A stretch of DNA of 5,121 bases, taken from assembly GCA_013816275.1 (NCBI GenBank), contig JACDER010000136.1, positions 1 through 5,121 on the forward strand, given 5' to 3'. Below, piece after piece: positions 1 through 5,121 of the stretch. The position numbers and the translations under genes were made by a program. How positions within the stretch are numbered: position 1 is the first letter of the stretch; every line of letters starts with the position of its first letter. The stretch comes from Actinomycetota bacterium (GTDB taxonomy: Bacteria; Actinomycetota; Thermoleophilia; Gaiellales; Gaiellaceae). Under the pieces are notes generated by a model. It saw only the letters and a list, made by a program, of their open reading frames with translations, had not been told where the DNA came from and searched no databases.

Positions 1-189
1 TCGCTCCGCCTGCCGAGCTTCACCGTCTCGACCGAGGCCGTCTTTGCCGCCGAGGGAGAGCGGCTTTCGATCCGCCACGATGCCGGCGAGAGCGCGGCGC
101 CGTACGTCGCGGGGACGTTGCTCGCCATCCGCGCCGTCCCCGGTCGCGTCGGGCTCACCCGCGGACTCGACCGCCTGCTCGAAGGATGA
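1..189 (+). CDS. dapB: 4-hydroxy-tetrahydrodipicolinate reductase (DapB), C-terminal fragment
   Basis: Only the last 62 codons are present, in frame from base 1 to a TGA at 187-189; the start and the NAD(P)H-binding Rossmann domain lie outside the window. The enzyme reduces 4-hydroxy-tetrahydrodipicolinate in the cytoplasm, in the lysine/diaminopimelate pathway. The visible part matches the end of the C-terminal DapB domain: SLRLPSF at the left edge, a conserved Glu at fragment residue 12, the ERLSIRHDAG segment (residues 20-29) that resembles the ETLTIRHD strand of known DapB proteins, then YVAGTLLAIRAV and a final PGRVGLTRGLDRLL, where DapB proteins usually end. The stop overlaps the start of the next gene (ATGA), which suggests co-transcription and coupled translation with the Rid-family gene. 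The identification rests on a short but characteristic tail. Confidence 0.88.
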   Translation, partial: SLRLPSFTVSTEAVFAAEGERLSIRHDAGESAAPYVAGTLLAIRAVPGRVGLTRGLDRLLEG

Positions 190-569
190 AGCTCTGGGCG
201 GGCACGCCGTACGAGTACAGCCGACGCGCGGACGGTCTCGTCTTCACCGCGGGCGCCTGTCCTCTTGACGAGAACGGCGAGGTCGTCTCGCCGGGCGACG
301 TTGTCGGCCAGGCCGAGCGGACTCTCGAGAACCTCCTCGCGGCGCTTCAAGAAGCTGGAGTCGGCACGGACTCGCTGCTGAAGACGACCATCTACGTCGC
401 CGCGGAAGACCGGTCCGATCTCGTCCGCGTCTGGGAGGTGGTGGCGGCCCGGCTCGGTCGCGCACCGAGCACGTTGCTCGGAGTGTCCTTACTCGGGTAT
501 CCGGGGCAGCTCGTCGAGATCGAGGCAGTGGCTACGGCGGAGCAAGCAACCGGTCCTCCGACAGCCTGA
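186..569 (+). CDS. Rid (YjgF/YER057c/UK114) family protein lacking the catalytic arginine
   Basis: A complete 127-residue protein, the normal size for the Rid family of small trimeric cytoplasmic proteins. The best-known member, RidA, hydrolyses reactive enamines/imines made by PLP enzymes. Family features are a start of the LVFTAGACPLD type (residues 18-28), the helix with AERTLENLLAALQEAG (43-58), the strand LLKTTIYVA (64-72) and the terminal VEIEAVA (110-116). RidA proteins carry an Arg in a segment like ARSTV that binds the substrate carboxylate. Here the aligned segment is APSTL (93-97), with Pro94 in that place, so classical imine deaminase activity is doubtful and it may belong to another Rid subgroup. 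The ATG at 186 overlaps the dapB stop by 4 bp. The GAAGG just before it is too close to serve as a normal ribosome binding site, so translational coupling is likely. The last 12 codons overlap the convergent GNAT gene. Confidence 0.9.
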   Translation: MKLWAGTPYEYSRRADGLVFTAGACPLDENGEVVSPGDVVGQAERTLENLLAALQEAGVGTDSLLKTTIYVAAEDRSDLVRVWEVVAARLGRAPSTLLGVSLLGYPGQLVEIEAVATAEQATGPPTA

Positions 570-1566
570 CCGGGCTCCGGACGGCGACGGCCAGACGCCC
601 CTTCACGGTCCACGGCCGCATCGGCACGAGCTGCCCCAGCGGCCCGCGCGGATCGAATTGCGTGCCGATCGCGTTGGAGGTGCCGGCGGCCGCGGAGCGG
701 CCATAGGCCCAGAGCGCCCGGCCAACGTCGGCGCGCTCCGGGGCGTGCCACAGCCGTGAGACCGACGCCGTACGAAGCACACCCTCGCGGGGCAACAGGC
801 GCACCATCAGGTTGAGCGCTCGCAGGACGGGCGGAACGTGCTCGACGACGATCGACTGGAGGCGCGCTCCCTCGAACAGCTCGCACCCTCCGACCACCCG
901 GCCGCCTTCCAGCGCCAGGAGCTGGCGCTGCACGCGCTCACCGAACGGAGCCCGTCCGGCCCGCCCGCGGAGCGACGACGCCGTCTCCGGGATCCTGAGG
1001 TTCCAGCCGCTCTCGAACGCGTCGAGTCCAGCGGCCGCCTCCTCCCACTCCGAGTCCTCCCGCGGCTCACGGATCTCGAGACCCCTCGGAGCCCCGTGTC
1101 TCCCGACGCGGAAGCCGGGGAGCACGAGCGTCCCGAAGATCTGCGTCGCCCATTTCCGCGCATTGGCAAACGAGCCTTCGTTTCCGGTCTGGATACCGGC
1201 GGCGATCACCGCGTCCGGCCCCGCGCGTTCCAGTCGCCACTCGGTCAGGGCCGTGGCGATCCCGCGGCGCCGGTAGTCGGCGTGCACCATCAGGTTGTTA
1301 AGCCGCGCGCACCGACGGATCTCACCCTCGATCTCGGCCTCGCCGAACACGACGATCGCGCCTCCCACGACGAGCCCATCCTTCGTCTCGGCCAGCACCC
1401 ACTCCGAGTCGGGGTGGAGGGTGCGCCACGCTTCGAACGGGTCACGCAGATACCGAACTGCCAGCTGGACCGAACCGGTGTCCGCGCTGGCGGCGGCGAG
1501 CGCTGTCAGCGCCTCGCCGTCGCCCTCCCTCGCGGGGCGCAGGACGTAATCCCCCTCTGGAGGCAA
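532..1566 (-). CDS. GNAT family N-acetyltransferase, probably with tandem GNAT folds
   Basis: A 344-residue protein, about twice the length of a single GNAT domain. The N-terminal half (about 7-155) is a recognisable acetyl-CoA-dependent transferase: YVLRPAREGD opens the fold, GLVVGGAIVVF (64-74) is the central strand, and LNNLMVHADYRRRGIATAL (89-107) contains the RRxGxA acetyl-CoA-binding loop at 99-104. The C-terminal half (about 163-344) again begins with a strand (GLEIREPRE) and has a second GGRVVGGCELF (221-231). It has no clear RxxGxG/A loop, so it looks like a degenerate second GNAT domain. The acceptor substrate cannot be told from sequence. The start is a TTG only 3 bp after the TfoX-like stop, with no convincing ribosome binding site, so coupled translation is likely; a few codons of start uncertainty remain. 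The stop TAG lies within the convergent Rid gene. Confidence 0.85.
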   Translation of the reverse strand: MPPEGDYVLRPAREGDGEALTALAAASADTGSVQLAVRYLRDPFEAWRTLHPDSEWVLAETKDGLVVGGAIVVFGEAEIEGEIRRCARLNNLMVHADYRRRGIATALTEWRLERAGPDAVIAAGIQTGNEGSFANARKWATQIFGTLVLPGFRVGRHGAPRGLEIREPREDSEWEEAAAGLDAFESGWNLRIPETASSLRGRAGRAPFGERVQRQLLALEGGRVVGGCELFEGARLQSIVVEHVPPVLRALNLMVRLLPREGVLRTASVSRLWHAPERADVGRALWAYGRSAAAGTSNAIGTQFDPRGPLGQLVPMRPWTVKGRLAVAVRSPVRLSEDRLLAPP

Positions 1567-1569
1567 CCG

Positions 1570-1902
1570 CTACTTCGGCGGGAGCGAGCGGGCGTAGGAG
1601 ACGCCGCGCTCGACCCACGCCGAGAGCTCCTCGTCGGCCTCCACGTCCTCCGAATCCACGCGCAGCCAGCCGGCCATCGACCGGCCGCCCATCTCCATCA
1701 GACGAGCGGGAGACGACTCGATCAGCGAGTCCGACTCGGCCGGGTCGACGCGCACGAGCAGGCCGCCCTGGCCGCTCGCGCCCACGGCCATGTTGCCGCC
1801 GACGAGGAAGGCGTGGCCACCGAACATCGTCTTCTCGGTGAGGCCGGATTCGTCCGCGACGAGGTCGCGGATGCGGGCGGCGAGGGCTTCGTCGTAGGCC
1901 AT
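1570..1902 (-). CDS. TfoX N-terminal domain (TfoX/Sxy-like) protein
   Basis: A 110-residue protein made almost wholly of a TfoX N-terminal domain. Diagnostic segments are MAYDEALAARIRDLV at the start, EKTMFGGHAFLVGGNMAVG (residues 23-41), GGLLVRVDPAE (46-56) and a C-terminal helix ending WVERGVSYARSLPPK. In gamma-proteobacteria TfoX/Sxy activates competence genes through CRP. Stand-alone short proteins of this type are common in actinobacteria and have no established role, so a competence function should not be assumed. The ATG at 1902 was chosen because the conserved domain begins there; the open frame continues to 2142 but only as antisense-like shadow sequence inside the next gene. A GCGGAG at 1905-1910 is a possible but very close ribosome binding site. 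It lies 14 bp after the copper-protein stop and 3 bp before the GNAT gene, so the three are probably one operon. Confidence 0.9.
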   Translation of the reverse strand: MAYDEALAARIRDLVADESGLTEKTMFGGHAFLVGGNMAVGASGQGGLLVRVDPAESDSLIESSPARLMEMGGRSMAGWLRVDSEDVEADEELSAWVERGVSYARSLPPK

Positions 1903-1916
1903 CGCTCCGCGGAAGC

Positions 1917-3416
1917 TCAGCCCTTCTTGGTCACCCGGAAGGATCCGCGCATGAACGGGTGGATCCGGCAGAAGTACGTGTAGGTCCCCGCCGGCAACGT
2001 CTTCGGCGTCTGCCACGTGTTGCGGTTCGCCGCGGGCGTGAACCCCGCAGGCCCATACCCGAGCTCGCCCGAGTCGAACGAGATCTTTGCGTCCGCGAGC
2101 GGATACGCGATCCCCGTCTTCTTGTTGCAGGGGGCCTTGCACGCGGTGATGGTGTGGTACGCCGCGGCGCGCCAGTCGATCGTCGCGGTGGAATCGAGGT
2201 TTGTGAAGAGCAGCGACTTTCCCGCCTTGACGGCCGGCGGACGCCCTTTGCGTCCGGCCGCGCCGAGATTCCCGCGGGCGTAGATGTAGTGGAGGATGTC
2301 CACCTTCGAGACGGGAGGGCCTGCCAGGAGCTTGCGTGCGTCCGGGCCGACGGAGCCGGTGCCTCCGTGGTTGTCGTTCTCCGCGAGGTGGCCGTGCGTG
2401 ACCAGGCCGAGCGTGTCGATGCTGCCGGAGAACGGATCGACCGCCTCAGGCCTGATCCCGTCTGCGACGAAGAGCACGTCGATCCCCATCGACTCGTACC
2501 AGGAAGCCCGGCCCGAGTCGTAGGTCGCCGAGAGGTCGAGCCGGTCGCCCTTCCGCACGGCGACACGCCACTCGGGCTTCGTCCCGGTCATGGAAACGTC
2601 CCACGAGACCGCACCCGCGGGCTCCCAGTACTTCGCCTCCGACCGGAACAGCAGCTTCTCCTGCCCGTCACGCGTGGACGTCAGATCGGTCCAGAGCCCG
2701 CCGGGGTGAAGATGGCCCGCGGCCGAGACGATCGTCATGTCGGACGCCGCCGTGTACGTGTGCGCAGGGCCGATCGCCTTGCGCTCGTCGCCCTGGGCCT
2801 GGTCGGGGAAGGTGTACCGACCGCCTGACCCGCCACCCCTGAGGACGTCGAACACGGGATAGGCCCTGATCCCGGCCACGTCCATCCAGAGCGGCCTGAC
2901 CCGGGTGATGCCCGCCGCCGCGGCTTCGCTGTCCGGCAGGAAGTCGATGTCATAGGTCAGGTAGACATCGGTCGGGCTGGCCGTGAGGTCGTGGATCATG
3001 TAATTCATCAGCCACAGGTCCTTGGGGTCGTGGTGCAAGCCGTAGCCGGTCGGCACCGTGAACGCCGTCTTCTCCTCGCCGGCCGCGAACGTCGGGACGC
3101 CCTTGATCAGCCAGACGCCGTGGTGGAGGTGGACGACGTCGACGCCCGGCACCTTCCCGCTCTTCGCGAAGACCAGATTCGGCGCGAACCTCGTGATGAA
3201 GCCCGGCACCTGCGGCTTGTTGTTGTTGATCTGGACCTCGATCGTGTTCTGGCCGGCCGCGACCTTGATCGGGCCGAACTGGTAGTGGAGATGCTGGAGC
3301 CCCGGGTAGTCGGCAGCCTTCAGCAGTTCGAGCTGCTGCTTGGCGCCGGGCGCCGAGGCGGTCGCAACCAGGACGGCTACGAGAGCGACGACGACAAGAG
3401 AGAGTGCGCGGAGCAT
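1917..3416 (-). CDS. Exported two-part copper protein: PHM-like His/Met motifs plus C-terminal amicyanin-like cupredoxin
   Basis: A 499-residue protein. Residues 1-22 are a signal peptide (MLR, a hydrophobic run to about A18, possible ATA cleavage near 20), with no lipobox Cys, so it acts outside the membrane. The C-terminal domain (about 397-497) is a cupredoxin. The first copper His is H421 (AYHTIT), and CRIHPFM gives C483, H486 and M489, the Cys-x2-His-x2-Met spacing of amicyanin, so the type-1 site looks intact. The N-terminal 370 residues are less clear. They carry VHLHHGVW (H96, H98, H99), H142 in NYMIHDLT, GHLHPGG (H235, H237) and M310, an order and spacing like the two copper sites of peptidylglycine monooxygenase. 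A further His group lies at 341-350. Cys occurs only at 426, 430 and 483. ATG 3416 is chosen because the signal peptide starts there; no clear ribosome binding site precedes it. Cupredoxin: confident. Monooxygenase-like part: inference. Confidence 0.85.
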   Translation of the reverse strand: MLRALSLVVVALVAVLVATASAPGAKQQLELLKAADYPGLQHLHYQFGPIKVAAGQNTIEVQINNNKPQVPGFITRFAPNLVFAKSGKVPGVDVVHLHHGVWLIKGVPTFAAGEEKTAFTVPTGYGLHHDPKDLWLMNYMIHDLTASPTDVYLTYDIDFLPDSEAAAAGITRVRPLWMDVAGIRAYPVFDVLRGGGSGGRYTFPDQAQGDERKAIGPAHTYTAASDMTIVSAAGHLHPGGLWTDLTSTRDGQEKLLFRSEAKYWEPAGAVSWDVSMTGTKPEWRVAVRKGDRLDLSATYDSGRASWYESMGIDVLFVADGIRPEAVDPFSGSIDTLGLVTHGHLAENDNHGGTGSVGPDARKLLAGPPVSKVDILHYIYARGNLGAAGRKGRPPAVKAGKSLLFTNLDSTATIDWRAAAYHTITACKAPCNKKTGIAYPLADAKISFDSGELGYGPAGFTPAANRNTWQTPKTLPAGTYTYFCRIHPFMRGSFRVTKKG

Positions 3417-3487
3417 GTGGACGGGACCAGGGTAGCGACCCGAAGGCCTATCTAAGCATTCATCAGCTTTGGCAAGACTACTGGGTC
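3417..3487 (-). promoter_or_regulatory. 71-bp intergenic gap with a weak candidate promoter for the copper-protein operon
   Basis: This is the only real gap on the minus strand and is visibly richer in A and T than its surroundings. Reading toward the copper-protein gene, a TTGCCA (3475-3470) is followed 15 nt later by TAGATA (3454-3449), about 32 bp before the ATG. The -35-like box is fair. The -10-like box matches TATAAT at only three positions and the spacing is short, so this is a weak call. No Shine-Dalgarno-like run is seen just before ATG 3416. No clear operator or riboswitch is visible. The gap suggests that the copper-protein, TfoX-like and GNAT genes have their own transcription start, separate from the ureohydrolase-methyltransferase pair. 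Confidence 0.25.
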
Positions 3488-4219
3488 CTAGCTCTTCTCC
3501 CAGACCGAGATGTGCTTCGTGCTCTCGCTCGTGAAGGGCTCTCGGCTCCAATCGCTCCACCGGTCACGCAGCCGCATTCCCGCAAGCTCCGCCATCAGGT
3601 CGAGCTCCGCGGGCCACGCGTAGCGGAAGGGCATCGAGAAATGCTCGACCCGTCCGTCGACGACCACGAAGTGATGCGAGATCAGCCCCTGATTGGCCAC
3701 GTCGTACTCGTCGATCCCGAATCTCGTCTCGCTCAGGTGAAAGACGTTCGCCGTCGCCCCTGGCGGAAGCCGCCGCAGGCCCGGGACCTCGAGCTCGATC
3801 ACGAAGCACCCGCCGGGCTCCAGGTGCGCCGCCGCGTTCCGGAAGCACGCGACCTGAGCCGCCTGTGTCGTCAGGTTCGAGATCGTGTTGAAGACGAGGT
3901 ACGCGAGCGCGAACGAGCCGTCTGCCTGCGCCGTCGCGAAGTCGCCGATGGTGACGGGGATGTCCTCACCGCCCGGCTTCGCGCGTAGCCTCGCGAGCAT
4001 CGCTCGCGAGAGCTCGAGCCCGTGCACCGGCACCCCGCGCTGCGCGAGCGGGAGCGCGATCCGGCCCGTCCCGATACCGAGCTCGAGCGCCCGCCCCGTC
4101 CCTGCACTATCGGCGAGGAAGTCGACCGCGGGGTCGATGACCCTCGGATCGAACATGTCCGCGGCCGACTCGTCGTACCGCGCGGCGACGCGCTCGTCGA
4201 AGTACCCGTCAGCGTCCAT
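3488..4219 (-). CDS. Class I SAM-dependent methyltransferase
   Basis: A 243-residue cytoplasmic protein. SAM-binding motif I is ALELGIGTGRIALPLA (residues 44-59), and the acidic residue that holds the SAM ribose follows in HGLELS (E69). GDFATA (92-97) fits motif II, and LAYLVFNTISNL (105-116) with LEPGGCFVIEL (133-143) fits the later strands of the Rossmann-like fold. The N-terminal YFDERVAARYDE (6-17) is typical of small-molecule methyltransferases. The C-terminal part, ending in EPFTSESTKHISVWEK, probably shapes the acceptor pocket, but the acceptor cannot be named. The ATG at 4219 is chosen because homology begins there; the frame extends upstream only as shadow sequence. Its start shares one base with the stop of the ureohydrolase gene (TGATG), and no ribosome binding site is evident, so translation is probably coupled. 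The two products may act in one pathway, but that is only suggested by context. Confidence 0.9.
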   Translation of the reverse strand: MDADGYFDERVAARYDESAADMFDPRVIDPAVDFLADSAGTGRALELGIGTGRIALPLAQRGVPVHGLELSRAMLARLRAKPGGEDIPVTIGDFATAQADGSFALAYLVFNTISNLTTQAAQVACFRNAAAHLEPGGCFVIELEVPGLRRLPPGATANVFHLSETRFGIDEYDVANQGLISHHFVVVDGRVEHFSMPFRYAWPAELDLMAELAGMRLRDRWSDWSREPFTSESTKHISVWEKS

Positions 4220-5121
4220 CAGGCCCGGCGCAGGGCGATGCCCGTCATGATTTCGCGAACGACGCGCTCGGCCGCAAGCGCCGTGATGTCGAGGGAGCCG
4301 ATCTTCGAGGGGCAGACCTCGACGACCTCCGCCCCCACGAGCGAGACGCTCCACGCGATCGTTCGACATGCCCACAGGAGATCGGCCGTGGTCATGCCGC
4401 CCGGCTCAGGCGTCCCGGTCCCGGGCGCGAAGGCGGGATCGAGCACGTCGATGTCCACCGACAGGAAGACCGGCCCGTCTCGAACGACGTCGATCGCGCG
4501 CCGGACGACCTCCGCGATCCCGACCTCCTGGACGTCATGCATGAAGAAGCTCGTGATTCCGCGCTCGGCCTGCCAGTCGAACTCGGCTTTGCCCGGCCAG
4601 TAGCCGCGCAGGCCGACCTGGACGTAGCGGCTCGCGTCGACCGCGCCTGCTTCGACGAGGCGGAACATCGGAGTGCCGTGCGAGACCTCGACGCCGTACA
4701 CCTCGCGGCCGGTGTCGGTATGCGTATCGAAGTGGATGAGCCCGACCGGCCCGTGCGCCGCGGCGCACGCGCGAATGTCGGGCTCGGCAATCGAGTGGTC
4801 GCCTCCGAGCACGATCGGCACGGCGCCGGCGGCCACCACCTCCCCGACGACTCGCTCGATCGCCGCGTGCGTCGACACGGGATCACTCGGGATGACCGGC
4901 GCGTCGCCGAAGTCGACCATCCGGAGCACCTTCGAGGCGTCCACCTTTGCCTCGAGGTGTGGCCCCCAGGGACAGCTCGCCGCGCGAATCGCCCGCGGGC
5001 CGAAGCGCGCGCCCGGACGGTCAGACGTCAGGTCATCGGTGGGCGCGCCGACGACGGCGACGTCGATTCCGGCGAGCTCGGCGGGATCCTCCGTCCAGGG
5101 CAGCGCTCCGAAGGTGAGCAG
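4219..5121 (-). CDS. speB: Agmatinase/arginase-family ureohydrolase, N-terminus cut by the window end
   Basis: The frame stays open to base 5121, giving 300 codons; probably only a short N-terminal piece is missing. The family hydrolyses guanidino compounds to urea plus an amine with two Mn ions; in agmatinase this makes putrescine. Numbering from the first visible codon, all metal ligands are present: H109 in GGDHS, D132/H134/D136 in FDTHTDTG, and D223/D225 in SVDIDVLDP. The substrate loops SHGTPM (147-152) and PGTGTPEPGG (233-242), and E268 in the VVEVCP strand, are also there. In agmatinases that strand is usually followed by something like PPYD; here it is PSKIGS. The substrate could thus be agmatine, guanidinobutyrate or another guanidino compound, and the symbol speB marks the family only. 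It is the first visible gene of a unit with the methyltransferase. Confidence 0.92.
   Translation of the reverse strand: MLTFGALPWTEDPAELAGIDVAVVGAPTDDLTSDRPGARFGPRAIRAASCPWGPHLEAKVDASKVLRMVDFGDAPVIPSDPVSTHAAIERVVGEVVAAGAVPIVLGGDHSIAEPDIRACAAAHGPVGLIHFDTHTDTGREVYGVEVSHGTPMFRLVEAGAVDASRYVQVGLRGYWPGKAEFDWQAERGITSFFMHDVQEVGIAEVVRRAIDVVRDGPVFLSVDIDVLDPAFAPGTGTPEPGGMTTADLLWACRTIAWSVSLVGAEVVEVCPSKIGSLDITALAAERVVREIMTGIALRRA

Noticed and set aside
1906..1913. TCCGCGGA palindrome in the gap between the copper-protein and TfoX-like genes.
   Set aside because: An 8-bp GC-rich palindrome is expected by chance here. It overlaps the possible ribosome binding site but has no partner or tail to suggest an operator or terminator.
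838..1983. Open frame of 381 codons on the + strand across the GNAT and TfoX-like genes.
   Set aside because: It is antisense to two genes with clear family motifs, and its product is Arg/Pro/His-rich with no recognisable domain. Long antisense frames are expected at this GC content.
1903..2142. Upstream extension of the TfoX-like protein.
   Set aside because: The added sequence is a shadow of the copper-protein coding region, and the TfoX domain starts naturally at MAYDEAL.
1959..2828. Open frame of 289 codons on the + strand opposite the copper-protein gene.
   Set aside because: It is Arg/Val-rich with low complexity and no motif, while the opposite strand encodes a signal peptide and an intact cupredoxin.
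3481..3503. CTGGG...CCCAG inverted repeat at the methyltransferase stop codon as a possible terminator.
   Set aside because: The stem is only 5 bp with a 13-nt loop and no T-run follows, which is too weak to call.
3417..3560. Upstream extension of the copper protein by 48 residues.
   Set aside because: It would place a charged stretch before an obvious signal peptide and overlap the methyltransferase end. ATG 3416 fits better.
3990..4010. Two copies of the palindrome CTCGCGAG separated by 5 bp.
   Set aside because: They lie inside the methyltransferase and encode the ordinary SRAMLAR segment with GC-rich codons. No sign of an operator or repeat family.
4220..4375. Upstream extension of the methyltransferase by 52 residues.
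   Set aside because: The added stretch is Arg/Gly-rich shadow of the ureohydrolase 3' end. The TGATG junction at 4217-4221 is a typical coupled start.

Overview
The window is GC-rich bacterial DNA, tightly packed, with six complete or partial genes of clear family and one secreted protein of unclear function. The GC-rich codon use and the style of the TfoX-like, GNAT and methyltransferase proteins suggest an actinobacterium. A deep-branching soil lineage such as Thermoleophilia would fit, but that is an inference from general resemblance and not a computed placement. I see no rRNA, tRNA, CRISPR array, insertion sequence or phage gene.

Layout. On the + strand, positions 1-189 hold the C-terminal end of dapB (lysine/diaminopimelate pathway). 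It is joined by an ATGA overlap to a small Rid-family protein (186-569) that lacks the usual catalytic arginine. Everything else is on the - strand. Read from right to left, there is first an agmatinase/ureohydrolase-family gene cut by the window end (4219-5121). A class I SAM-dependent methyltransferase follows (3488-4219), whose start codon shares one base with the ureohydrolase stop. After a 71-bp relatively AT-rich gap comes a 499-residue exported protein (1917-3416). Next are a TfoX N-terminal-domain protein (1570-1902) and a GNAT acetyltransferase (532-1566), spaced 14 bp and 3 bp apart. The GNAT gene ends inside the 3' end of the Rid gene, so the two transcription directions converge with a 38-bp coding overlap.

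The most interesting gene is the exported protein. Its C-terminal domain is a cupredoxin with a complete amicyanin-like type-1 copper site (His421, Cys483, His486, Met489). Its long N-terminal part has an HLHH motif, a later His, an HxH motif and a Met, in the order and rough spacing of the two copper sites of peptidylglycine/dopamine monooxygenases. It could therefore be a fused copper monooxygenase-like enzyme with its own electron-transfer domain. That reading is a hypothesis.

The genes do not form an obvious single pathway. The ureohydrolase and methyltransferase are probably one transcription unit, and the copper protein, TfoX-like and GNAT genes probably another. dapB and the Rid gene belong to a third unit running the other way.
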